DNA from: Larus michahellis
Taxonomy: Eukaryota; Chordata; Aves; Charadriiformes; Laridae
DNA length: 64,000 nt
NCBI RefSeq assembly: GCF_964199755.1
Contig: NC_133897.1
Location: 169,334,678-169,398,677, forward strand
Direction: 5' to 3'
Each line of letters starts with the position of its first letter. Position 1 is the first letter of the stretch. Both the position numbers and the translations under genes were made by a program. Shown here in pieces: positions 54,601-64,000 of the stretch. Below the pieces are notes generated by a model, which saw only the letters and a program-made list of their open reading frames with translations, made no database searches and had not been told where the DNA came from.

Positions 54601-54831
54601 CTCCTGGCTCCTGTTCCCTTTGGGTGCCGGCGGGATCCTGCCGGCTCTGTGTCCTGCGTAGGCTGGGGGGGGGCCGCCGAGCGGCGCTTGCGTGTGTCTG
54701 CTGCGAGCGAACGTCTCCCGCTTCCTTCCCAGTGTTCGGAATGGTGCCTTTTCTCAACTCCATCCTCGGGACGATGCTGCCCATGCTGGGAATGGCCAAA
54801 CAGGACCACATGAAGTCCGTCTTCTGCTACG
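48585..54831 (+). CDS. MROH1: MROH1, first five coding exons of a HEAT-repeat protein
   Basis: Maestro heat-like repeat family member 1, a large HEAT-repeat protein (about 1640 residues in mammals) linked to lysosome and trafficking biology. Coding exons 48585-48606, 51130-51275, 52102-52233, 53263-53425 and 54733-54831 are all GT-AG and join in phase to 187 complete codons plus one base. The sequence reads MTESRIKRLATT, TDKDPLVQEQIYNALCHLGE, LAYPHRVIILKAMETVV, DWQQAASNVLVAVGQRFI and MVPFLNSILGTMLPMLGMAKQD, each matching the N-terminal HEAT helices of the family. No later exon is seen up to 64000, so the next intron is longer than 9 kb. Gene is partial at the 3' side. Confidence 0.94.
48607..50005. 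other. MROH1 intron, unique part
   Basis: Unique GC-rich DNA with a poly-T run at about 49110-49125 and an aataaag at 49139. I see no exon or RNA gene. Confidence 0.5.
50010..50665 (-). mobile_element. CR1 LINE 3' fragment
   Basis: Reverse complement CR1 from the 3' end (gtttgggtgggaagggaccc) through gcccaaagccccgtccaacc to gccagcgcacggtgccggct. The longest of the better preserved copies, in an MROH1 intron. Confidence 0.94.
51130..51275 (+). CDS. MROH1: MROH1 exon (LATTLMDATTDKDPLVQEQ)
   Basis: Two bases plus 48 codons, ending SCDEYLRQHDK. The acceptor is ctcgctcag before 51130 and the donor is GTGGGG. Human reads SLCSLGE and EYLRQHDK in the same places. Confidence 0.95.
51395..51850 (+). 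mobile_element. CR1 LINE 3' fragment, plus orientation
   Basis: Reads ctgagggagctgggggtgtt, then gaagaggctgcccagggcag, then ttggactccgtgatccgaaa and ends near ccctgattct, the CR1 3' end. It lies 120 bp after an MROH1 exon and is opposite in orientation to the other 3' copies. Confidence 0.93.
52102..52233 (+). CDS. MROH1: MROH1 exon (LAYPHRVIILKAMETVV)
   Basis: Forty-four codons in phase 0 at both ends, ending FLASNEMTKSK. The acceptor is cgttccag and the donor is GTACGA. It matches the family's LASSEMTKTK. Confidence 0.96.
52636..53120 (-). mobile_element. CR1 LINE 3' fragment
   Basis: From gaatggtttgggtgggaagg to gctccgacacctccgtgtcc. It fills half of the intron between the exons at 52233 and 53263. 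Confidence 0.94.
53263..53425 (+). CDS. MROH1: MROH1 exon (EVIRDWQQAASNVLVAVG)
   Basis: Fifty-four codons plus one base, including RFINKVMEEVLTKFQPGILP and TFANLSVSN. The acceptor is cgccccag and the donor is GTGAGT from 53426. Confidence 0.96.
53426..54732. other. MROH1 intron, unique
   Basis: About 1.3 kb of unique GC-rich DNA with no recognised feature. Confidence 0.5.
54733..54831 (+). CDS. MROH1: MROH1 exon (VFGMVPFLNSILGTMLPML)
   Basis: Two bases, 32 codons and one base, ending AKQDHMKSVFCY. The acceptor is cttcccag and the donor is GTAAGG from 54832. The next family segment (SALQRFSEG) is not found to the right. Confidence 0.96.
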
Positions 54832-55504
54832 GTAAGGTTTTTCTGGCTCTTTCCGGGACCGAAGTGGTTTTTAGATACGTTGTGAAAGATTTTTTTTTCC
54901 CCCTTCCCTGGAAAAGGAGGGACCGTGGATGGGGGCTGGAGAGCTGGCTCGGATGAACCTTTCCGGAATGTCTGGGAGCAGGGATTTGGCCGGCTTTGGG
55001 AAGGGATGGAGAGTCGTCAGCTCTAGGTCGTGGGGATCCTACCAAAGTCCTCCTCCTGATCCCTGTCGCTCCCGTGTCATGGCCCAGCGAGTTCTGGTGC
55101 TCTTTGCTTTCTCCTCTGGTGAAGAAGACGTAGATGCTCCAGAACCATCCCGACTCCGGTCGAGGTGACCGGCCCGGTGGGATGAGGGAAGGAAGAGGGA
55201 TGCGCTACTTGAGACCCTCTTATAAACCAAGCTGTGTCTTTATCGACACCGTGAACCCGGCGCCTCGCAACGGCGCCAGCGTTGACCCTGACGGGGACTG
55301 GGAGGAGGCCGGGGTGCAGCGGCCGCTTCTGTAAATCTCGTGAGCCGTTTGGAGGATGTGACACTCTTGGTGGGTTGGCAGGATTGTCACGGGGCTCCCT
55401 TCTCGTGACGCCCCTCCTCCAGCCCTGGGCTCGCCCGAAAAACTGCGGCAGGGTTTGGTGCAGAAGCACCAGCACTTAACACGGCTGACAAAGAGCCGAC
55501 TCGC

Positions 55505-56185
55505 TTGTCATAGCGTCACGGAATGATTTGGGTGGGAAGGGACCTTAAAGACCACCCAGTGCCACCCCCTGCCCTGGGCAGGGACATCTTCAATGAAACC
55601 AGGTCGCCCAAAGCCCCGGCCAACCTGGCCTTGAACCCCTCCAGGGATGGGGCTGCCACAGCTTCTCGGGGCAACCTGGGCCAGGGGCTCACCAGCTTCA
55701 TCATGGAGAATTTCTGCCTTATTTTTAATCTCAATCTCCCCTCTTTTGGTTTAAAACCCTTCCCCCTCGTCCCGTGGCTCCCCTCCCTGCTCCAGAGTCC
55801 CTCCCCAGCTTTCCCGGAGCCCCTCGAGGGACTGGAAGGGGCTGGAAGGTCTCCCCGGAGCCTTCTCTTCTCCAGGCTGAACCCCCCCAGCTCTCTCAGC
55901 CTGTCCTCCCAGCAGAGGGGCTCCAGCCCTCCCGGCATCTCCGGGGCCTCCTCCGGCCCCGCTCCGACACCTCCGTGTCCTCCTCGTGTTGAGGACTCCA
56001 GAGCTGGACGCAGGTTTCCAGGTGGGGTCTCCCCCGAGCGGAGCAGAGGGATAGAATCCCCTCTCTCGTCTCTAGCCGGAGCTGATCCACCTTCCCCTGG
56101 ACACGGTGGCCCGTGGCGGTGTGGCTCCTGGCCCGAGTGGCTTTGTCCGTTGACCAGCGAGATGCCCTCCCACTTGCAGGGCGGT
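55505..56185 (-). mobile_element. CR1 LINE 3' fragment
   Basis: From tcacggaatgatttgggtgg through gcccaaagccccggccaacc to about cgttgaccagcgagatgccc. Its high likeness to the copies at 50010 and 52636 suggests one subfamily of similar age. Confidence 0.93.
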
Positions 56186-56935
56186 AGCGCCTGCCTCTCG
56201 GACGGCGGGACGGCGCGCGGCCCCCCCGGCGGGCGCCACCTTGGTATCCGGCACAGGTTCCTCGGGCTTCGTGGTTTGCTTTCCACGGCTGGGCGAAAAT
56301 AAACGGGGTTGGGGGGGGGGGGGGAGTGTGGGTCCAAGGGCGCCGCGAGAGAGGCGGGGGGAGCTGCTGGCAGCACACCGCTGGGGCGGTCGCTCTTATC
56401 TCTCGCCGATAGCGAGGTCCAAGGCCTGGGAAATTGCTGCTGCGGCTGCGCGCGTCGAGGAACGAATGGGCTGAGCGGGAGCAGCCCGGCGAAACGCAGG
56501 GGTGGATGCAGGGCTACCCTCAGCGGCAGCGTCTAGTTCTGCTGGAAACGAGGAGGTTTGCGTCCGAACTCGTTCCCGGGAGCCGCTGTGGTCGACGTAA
56601 CGCCCGGATTTGAAGGGCCGCTTCGACCTTAAGAGCTTCTCGGGCTGCGACGTCGAGCTCAAAGCAAGAACGTGCGACTCCGGGGGCTGTTTCTCTACAG
56701 GCGCGTTCTCCGAAAGCCAAGGCCGAGGGCGGGCGACCTCGGTGAATACGAACCATCCTCCCCCGAGTCGAGTACAACCAGACCCCGGCGCCGGTTTGGT
56801 CCCCGGGGTGGTGGTGGGGGATGGTTGGTGTGGGCGGCTCAGGTGGTTTGCGACGGCAGATAGCGGGCGACGTGTTTACGGCCGGGAGGTCTGGTGCCGT
56901 TCCTGTCCCGGAGGGTTTATCAGCCCTGCGGAGGA
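56186..56935. other. Unique MROH1 intron sequence
   Basis: CpG-containing unique DNA with no recognised exon. An aataaa lies near 56297. Confidence 0.45.
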
Positions 56936-57348
56936 TCGTAGAATCATGGAATCATAGGCCGGTTTGAGTGGGAAGGGATTCCCGACCCCCCGCCGTGAGC
57001 AGGGACATCTTCAACCAGCCCAGGTGGCTCCGAGCCCCGGCCAACCTGGCCTTGAACCCCTCCAGGGATGGGGCAGCCACAGCTTCTCCGGCCAACCTGG
57101 GCCAGGGGCTCACCAGCTTCATCATGGAGAATTTCTGCCTTATTTTTAATCTCAATCTCCCCTCTTTTGGTTTAAAACCCTTCCCCCTCGTCCCGTGGCT
57201 CCCCTCCCTGCTCCAGAGTCCCTCCCCAGCTTTCCCGGAGCCCCTTGAGGGCCTGGCAGGGGCTGGAAGGTCTCCCCGGAGCCTTCTCTTCTCCAGGCTG
57301 AACCCCCCCAGCTCTCTCAGCCTGTCCTCCCAGCAGAGGGGCTCCAGG
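56936..57348 (-). mobile_element. CR1 LINE 3' fragment with terminal repeat
   Basis: Begins tagaatcatggaatcatagg, a remnant of the CR1 3' terminal 8-bp repeats, then the usual CR1 3' sequence up to gcagaggggctccag, where it breaks off. Confidence 0.93.
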
Positions 57349-57784
57349 AGAAGGGATCATAGACGGGATCGTGCGTAGGAGAAGGGATCCTTCTCCTCGT
57401 GGGGAGGACCAGCCTGGCCCGTGGGGCTGGTAGGACTCACTTCTGAGGTTCGGGTGGCTCTTTCCAGAGGACCGTTCCGCCGTCGGCAGCTCTTTCCCCT
57501 TCATCCCTTCCAGCAATCTCTTCTTTCGGCTTTCTTTTCCCCACTCCGCTTGGTCTTGGGAAGGGCGACGTCCCGGCTCCGCACGTTTTCCACCCGAAAT
57601 GAGCCCGTAGCCGCCGGCGGCGAGGCGCGGTCGGTCTGTGGCTCTTGCAGAGAACGCGCAACCCCTTCGCCCGCGTCCTAAAGCGCGCGGAGCCTCCGCG
57701 GTGCTGCCCACGCCGGGTCTGGAGCAGGTCCTGCCCCCATCCCGAAACCTGGGGAGGCCACAGCATCTCCTGGGCTGCCAGGAA
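57349..57784. other. Unique DNA before the satellite
   Basis: Unique sequence with no recognised gene; it separates a CR1 copy from the satellite. Confidence 0.45.
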
Positions 57785-60700
57785 TGGGATGGAGAGGGGG
57801 ATCTGGGGAGTGATCCTGGGCTGAATGCGGGGATGGAGAGGGGGATTTGGGGACGTGATCCTGGGCTGAATGCGGGGATGGAGAGGGGGATTTGGGGACG
57901 TGATCCTGGGCTGAACGTGGGGATGGAGAGGGGGATTTGGGGACGTGATCCTGGGCTGAACGTGGGGATGGAGAGGGGGATTTGGGGACGTGATCCTGGG
58001 CTGAATGTTTGGATGGAGAGGGGGATTTGGGGACGTGATCCTGGGCTGAATGTGGGGATGGAGAGGGGGATTTGGGGACGTGATCCTGGGCTGAATGTAT
58101 GGATGGAGAGGGGGATTTGGGGAGTGATCCTGGGCTGAATGTTTGGATGGAGAGGGGGATCTGGGGACGTGATCCTGGCCCAAACACTGGGATGGAGAGG
58201 GGGATTTGGGGACATGATCCTGGGCCGAATGCAGGGATGGAGAGGGGGATTTGGGGACGTGATCCTGGGCTGAATGTATGGATGGAGAGGGGGATTTGGG
58301 GACGTGATCCTGGGCCGAATGCAGGGATGGAGAGGGGGATTTGAGGACGTGATCCTGGGCTGAATGCAGGGATGGAGAGGGGGATTTGGGGACGTGATCC
58401 TGGGCTGAATGCAGGGATGGAGAGGGGGATCTGGGGATGTGATCCTGGGCTGAATGTATGGATGGAGAGGGGGATTTGGGGACGTGATCCTGGCCCAAAC
58501 ACTGGGATGGAGAGGGGGATTTGGGGACGTGATCCTGGCCCAAACACTGGGATGGAGAGGGGGATTTGGGGACGTGATCCTGGGCTGAATGTATGGATGG
58601 AGAGGGGGATTTGGGGACGTGATCCTGGGCTGAATGCAGGTATGGAGAGGGGGATTTGGGGATGTGATCCTGGGCTGAATGCAGGGATGGAGAGGGGGAT
58701 TTGGGGACGTGATCCTGGGCTGAATGTATGGATGGAGAGGGGGATTTGGGGACGTGATCCTGGGCCGAATGCAGGGATGGAGAGGGGGATTTGGGGACGT
58801 GATCCTGGGCTGAATGTGGGGATGGAGAGGGGGATCTGGGGACGTGATCCTGGGCCAAACACAGGGATGGAGAGGGGGATTTGGGGACGTGATCCTGGGC
58901 TGAATGTATGGATGGAGAGGGGGATCTGGGGACGTGATCCTGGGCTGAATGCAGGGATGGAGAGGGGGATTTGGGGACGTGATCCTGGGCTGAATGCAGG
59001 GATGGAGAGGGGGATTTGGGGACGTGATCCTGGCCCAAACACTGGGATGGAGAGGGGGATTTGGGGACGTGATCCTGGGCTGAATGTATGGATGGAGAGG
59101 GGGAGCTGGGGACGTGATCCTGGGCCGAATGTATGGATGGAGAGGGGGATTTGGGGACGTGATCCTGGGCTGAATGTGGGGATGGAGAGGGGGATCTGGG
59201 GATGTGATCCTGGGCTGAATGGATGGATGGAGAGGGGGATTTGGGGACGTGATCCTGGGCTGAATGCAGGGATGGAGAGGGGGATTTGGGGACGTGATCC
59301 TGGGCTGAATGCAGGGATGGAGAGGGGGATTTGGGGACGTGATCCTGGGCTCAATGCAGGGATGGAGAGCGGGATTTGGGGACGTGATCCTGGGCTGAAT
59401 GTATGGATGGAGAGGGGGATTTGGGGACGTGATCCTGGCCCAAACACTGGGATGGAGAGGGGGATTTGGGGACGAGATCCTGGGCTGAACATGGGGATGG
59501 AGAGGGGGATTTGGGGACGTGATCCTGGGCTGAATGTATGGATGGAGAGGGGGATTTGGGGACGTGATCCTGGGTTGAATGCAGGGATGGAGAGGGGGAT
59601 TTGGGGACGTGATCCTGGGTTGAATGCAGGGATGGAGAGGGGGATTTGGGGACGTGATCCTGGGCTGAATGTTTGGATGGAGAGGGGGATTTGGGGACGT
59701 GATCCTGGGCTGAATGCAGGTATGGAGAGGGGGATTTGGGGACGTGATCCTGGGCTGAATGTATGGATGGAGAGGGGGATTTGGGGAGTGATCCTGGGCT
59801 GAATGCAGGGATGGAGAGGGGGATTTGGGGACGTGATCCTGGCCCAAACACTGGGATGGAGAGGGGGATTTGGGGACATGATCCTGGGCCGAATGCAGGG
59901 ATGGAGAGGGGGATTTGAGGACGTGATTCTGGTCTGAATGCAGGGATGGAGAGGGGGATTTGGGGACGTGATCCTGGGCTGAATGTATGGATGGAGAGGG
60001 GGATTTGGGGACGTGATCCTGGGCTCAATGCAGGGATGGAGAGGGGGATTTGGGGACGTGATCCTGGGCTGAATGTATGGATGGAGAGGGGGATTTGGGG
60101 ATGTGATCCTGGGCTGAATGTATGGATGGAGAGGGGGATCTGGGGACGTGATCCTGGGCTGAATGCTTGGATGGAGAGGGGGATTTGGGGACGTGATCCT
60201 GGGCTGAATGTATGGATGGAGAGGGGGATTTGGGGACGTGATCCTGGGCTGAATGTATGGATGGAGAGGGGGTTTTGGGGACGTGATCCTGGGCTGAATG
60301 TTTGGATGGAGAGGGGGATTTGGGGACGTGATCCTGGGCTGAATGTTTGGATGGAGAGGGGGATTTGGGGACGTGATCCTGGGCTGAATGTATGGATGGA
60401 GAGGGGGATTTGGGGACGTGATCCTGGGTTGAATGCAGGGATGGAGAGGGGGATTTGGGGACGTGATCCTGGGCTGAATGTTTGGATGGAGAGGGGGATT
60501 TGGGGACGTGATCCTGGGTTGAATGTGGGGATGGAGAGGGGGATCTGGGGACGTGATCCTGGGCTGAATGCAGGGATGGAGAGGGGGATTTGGGGACGTG
60601 ATCCTGGGCTGAATGTATGGATGGAGAGGGGGTTTTGGGGACGTGATCCTGGGCTGAATGTTTGGATGGAGAGGGGGATTTGGGGACGTGATCCTGGGCC

Positions 60701-61820
60701 GAATGCAGGGATGGAGAGGGGGATTTGGGGACGTGATCCTGGGCTGAATGTATGGATGGAGAGGGGGATCTGGGGACGTGATCCTGGGCCAAACACAGGG
60801 ATGGAGAGGGGGATTTGGGGACGTGATCCTGGGCTGAATGTATGGATGGAGAGGGGGATCTGGGGACGTGATCCTGGGCTGAATGCAGGGATGGAGAGGG
60901 GGATTTGGGGACGTGATCCTGGGCTGAATGCAGGGATGGAGAGGGGGATTTGGGGACGTGATCCTGGCCCAAACACTGGGATGGAGAGGGGGATTTGGGG
61001 ACGTGATCCTGGGCTGAATGTATGGATGGAGAGGGGGATTTGGGGACGTGATCCTGGGCTGAATGTATGGATGGAGAGGGGGATTTGGGGACGTGATCCT
61101 GGGCTGAATGTGGGGATGGAGAGGGGGATCTGGGGATGTGATCCTGGGCTGAATGGATGGATGGAGAGGGGGATTTGGGGACGTGATCCTGGGCTGAATG
61201 CAGGGATGGAGAGGGGGATTTGGGGACGTGATCCTGGGCTGAATGCAGGGATGGAGAGGGGGATTTGGGGACGTGATCCTGGGCTCAATGCAGGGATGGA
61301 GAGGGGGATTTGGGGACGTGATCCTGGGCTGAATGTATGGATGGAGAGGGGGATTTGGGGACGTGATCCTGGCCCAAACACTGGGATGGAGAGGGGGATT
61401 TGGGGACGTGATCCTGGGCTGAACATGGGGATGGAGAGGGGGATTTGGGGACGTGATCCTGGGCTGAATGTATGGATGGAGAGGGGGATTTGGGGACGTG
61501 ATCCTGGGTTGAATGCAGGGATGGAGAGGGGGATTTGGGGACGTGATCCTGGGTTGAATGCAGGGATGGAGAGGGGGATTTGGGGACGTGATCCTGGGTT
61601 GAATGCAGGGATGGAGAGGGGGATTTGGGGACGTGATCCTGGGCTGAATGTTTGGATGGAGAGGGGGATTTGGGGACGTGATCCTGGGCTGAATGCAGGG
61701 ATGGAGAGGGGGATTTGGGGACGTGATCCTGGGCTGAACGTGGGGATGGAGAGGGGGATTTGGGGACGTGATCCTGGGCTGAATGTATGGATGGAGAGGG
61801 GGATTTGGAGAGTGATCCTG
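57785..61820. repeat. 45-bp satellite, about 90 units, in an MROH1 intron
   Basis: Units read gatggagagggggatttggg then gacgtgatcctgggctgaat plus a variable five bases. The period is 45 bp (15 codons). Rare 44- or 43-bp units (such as the ggggagtgatcc forms) shift phase. A block near 59030-59760 recurs at about 60965-61690, an offset of about 1.93 kb, so there is higher-order amplification. Both strands are open for hundreds of codons. Confidence 0.97.
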
Positions 61821-62765
61821 GCTTTACCGCTCCGGAGGAGTCCGCAAGGTGCTGCTTTCTGACCCGGGAGAGGTGCTGCCCTCGGCGGCCCCGCTGTGGG
61901 GAAGGGAATGAGCTCCTAAACCTTTGCTGTGTCCTAAACCTTTGCTGCCTGAAGTGGCTCTTGCTCCTCGGGTTCCTGACTACAAGCTTTTTTTTTTTTT
62001 TTAAAAAAAAACCAAAAAAACCCAAAAAAACCGCGGGCGTAACATTGCCCGTCACCCCCCCGCATCCACCTGGCTTGAAGCCGGGGGAGGACTCTTAGGC
62101 GACAGTTTTGGCCGGCCGCGTTCGCTTTTGTCCAGACAAACTTCTCGACGAAGTTTAGGAGGACTTCGCCTGAAGAAGGGTGTTTTCGACGGAGGGAATG
62201 TTGCGGGGGGGGGGTCTAGATGGGGGTCTAGACTTTGCTCCCTGCTCCAGAGAGGTGCCGGGGGGGTGGGACAGGGGGGACCTTTCTGACCTCCCCAGCC
62301 CTCCGAGGTGGGCAGCCGTGGGAATTCAAGAGTTTCTACCCAAAGAGCTGCCGGACCCTCCCTGCCCTGGCTGGTTTCACCGCGGCACCAGCTCCAGGGT
62401 GCGGCGTCGCGCCCTTCTGCCGCCCGTCGTCTCCTTCATCCCTGCGTCCTTCCCATCCGGCCGAGCCACGGGGAACGGCTTGGGGTGAGGGGGGGGAGCT
62501 CCTGGCCCCCCACGAAGGCCAGAAGCGGGGCGATGACGGTCTCTTCCAGCGGGCAGGGCAGGTGCTCGCGCGGCGCTTCTCTTGCGTGACGGGGCGAGGG
62601 CCAGGAGGCGCGTGATGGAAACGATCTGGTTTTGGCATGAGGTCACGGCGTGACTCAGCGGCTTCGGATCCTGCCGGCCTGAAAATAAACGTCTGCCGGA
62701 GGCCGGGAGGGAGGGAGCGGAGCCTGGGCAAGCCCTGCCACCGCAGCCTCCGAGGGCAGGCAGGG
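61821..62765. other. Unique DNA after the satellite
   Basis: Contains a poly-T then poly-A block at about 61988-62035, otherwise unique. No MROH1 exon or other gene recognised. Confidence 0.45.
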
Positions 62766-63785
62766 TCCCGGGCTCTTTCCCCTCTCCTCCTCCTCCTCCT
62801 CCTCCTCCTCCGGGGTCCTGGGCTCTTTCCCCTCTCCTCCTCCTCCTCCTCCGGGGTCCCGGGCTCTTTCCTTTCTCCTCCTCCTCCTCCTCCTCCTCGG
62901 ACCTGCTTCCTCCTCTGGGGTCCCAGGCTCTTTCTTCTCTTCTCCTCCTTCTTCTCCTCCTCCTTGGACCTGCTTCCTCCCTGGGGTCCCAGGCTGTTTC
63001 TCCTCTTCTTCTCCTCCTCGTCCTCGTCCTCCTCCTCAGACCTGCTTCCTCCTCTGGGGTCCCGGGCTCTTTCTTCTCTCCTCCTCCTTCCTCCTCATCC
63101 TCCTCCTCCTCCTCGGACCTGCTTCCTCCTCTGGGGTCCCGGGCTCTTTCTCCTCTTCTCCTCCTCCTCCTCCTTGGACCTGCTTCCTCCTCTGGGGTCC
63201 CGGGCTCTTTCCCCTCTCCTCCTCTTCCTCCTCCTTGGACCTGCTTCCTCCCTGGGGTCCCAGGCTGTTTCTCCTCTCCTCCTCCTCCACCTTCTCCTCC
63301 TCCTTTTCCTCCTTGTCCTCGGACCTGCTTCCTCCTCTGGGGTCCCGGGCTCTTTCCCCTCCTCCTCCTCCTCCTCCTTTTCCTCCTCGTCCTCGGACCT
63401 GCTTCCTCCTCTGGGGTCCCAGGCTCTGTCTCCTCTTCTCCTCCTTCTCCTCCTCGTCCTCGGATCTGCTTCCTCCTCTGGGGTCCCGGGCTCTTTCCCC
63501 TCTTCTCCTCCTCCTCATCCTCCTCGTCTTCCTCCTCGGACCTGCTTCCTCCTCTGGGGTCCTGGGCTCTTTCCCCTCCCCTCCTCCTCCTCCTCCTCCT
63601 CCTCCTCTTCCTCCTCGTCCTTGGATCTTCTTCCTCCTCTGGGGTCCCAGGCTCTTTCCCCTCTTCTCCTCCTTCTCCTTCTCCTTCTCCTCTTCCTCCT
63701 CGTCCTCGGACCTGCTTCCTCCTCTGGGGTCCTGAGCTCTTTCCCCTCTTCTCCTCCTCCTCCTCCTCAGAACTGCTTCCTCCTC
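62765..63785. repeat. CTC-rich minisatellite
   Basis: Units of about 60-75 bp combining (tcc)n with gacctgcttcctcctctggg and gtcccgggctctttcccctc. About 15 copies. The reverse strand reads as an acidic or Arg-rich repeat, not a gene. Confidence 0.94.
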
Positions 63786-64000
63786 TGGCTGTGCTAACGT
63801 GGGCGCATGGAGCTCGTGCTCGGCGCGGGGGCCCAGAGAACTGGCGCGCCATCGAGTCATCTCACATCCTCAGGGGCTGGGTCGCACTCTCCGTCCCATC
63901 GGAGTAAAGGATCAGGCCCGACGGGGCTCCGGAGTCCCCAGCCGATAACTTGGGAACCGCTCGGGCTGCCCCGGGCCGTCTTTGTACCAGAAACGTTGCG
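63786..64000. other. Unique sequence at the right edge
   Basis: About 215 bp with no recognised feature. Confidence 0.4.

Noticed and set aside
55134-55334. Possible further MROH1 exon (ORF with YLRPSYKPSC)
   Set aside because: It does not match the expected SALQRFSEG continuation and lacks suitable splice sites in phase.
47310-57348. Recurrent 200-residue ORFs such as those with FSRLNPPSSLSLS
   Set aside because: They are shadows of antisense CR1 3' ends, not a gene family.
57785-61820. CRISPR-like regular array
   Set aside because: The 45-bp units are contiguous with a few variable bases and no unique spacers, there are no cas genes, and the context is a vertebrate intron.
62637-63797. 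A 386-codon plus-strand ORF and a 491-codon minus-strand ORF
   Set aside because: Both are translations of the CTC-rich minisatellite; the acidic/Arg-rich or Leu/Ser/Pro-rich content follows the unit.

Overview
The window reads as avian nuclear DNA from a GC-rich microchromosome. The evidence is short multi-exon vertebrate genes with GT-AG introns, several degraded CR1 LINEs (the dominant bird retroelement), very high GC, introns made almost wholly of tandem repeats, and two 200-N assembly gaps (14265-14464 and 41634-41833). Four protein genes are recognised from conserved exons: GPT (alanine aminotransferase, minus), PPP1R16A (MYPT3, a prenylated PP1 regulatory subunit, minus), FOXH1 (forkhead Smad partner, one exon, minus) and MROH1 (HEAT-repeat protein, plus). 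In mammals GPT, PPP1R16A and FOXH1 are adjacent and MROH1 lies in the same chromosome arm region (human 8q24.3). The genes are housekeeping, metabolic or signalling genes and not a functional operon-like system; they share only a locus.

Layout: 1-10320 holds eight GPT exons separated by minisatellites, with the 3' end of the gene running off the left edge. 10321-16200 is low-complexity G-rich and C-rich DNA around the first N gap, where the 5' coding exon of GPT should lie. 16200-16400 is a CCAAT/GC-box CpG promoter. 17400-17730 is a short unique stretch. 17850-22850 is a pair of minisatellites in opposite orientation flanking the last two PPP1R16A exons. 19752-32990 carries eleven PPP1R16A coding exons, which join to 1396 bp; removing one base from an AAAA run gives an exact 464-codon frame ending in a CaaX box. 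33000-36300 is its 5' intron and a probable promoter. 36300-42700 is tandem repeats with the second gap. 42754-42849 is the first part of the FOXH1 forkhead domain. 42980-44515 is a pentanucleotide array, 44515-44750 a CR1 reverse-transcriptase fragment, and 44750-46660 a polypyrimidine array. 46720-46920 is the MROH1 CpG promoter. 48226-54831 holds the first five MROH1 coding exons among CR1 copies. 57785-61820 is a 45-bp satellite inside an MROH1 intron, and a CTC-rich minisatellite ends the window.

Almost all long open frames here are stop-free tandem repeats and not genes. I found no tRNA, rRNA, CRISPR array or bacterial-type feature. The most useful observations are the repaired PPP1R16A frame, the missing GPT and FOXH1 exons at the gaps, the orientation of FOXH1, the duplicated sequence around the second gap, the stop-free in-phase GPT intron, and the inverted minisatellite pair.
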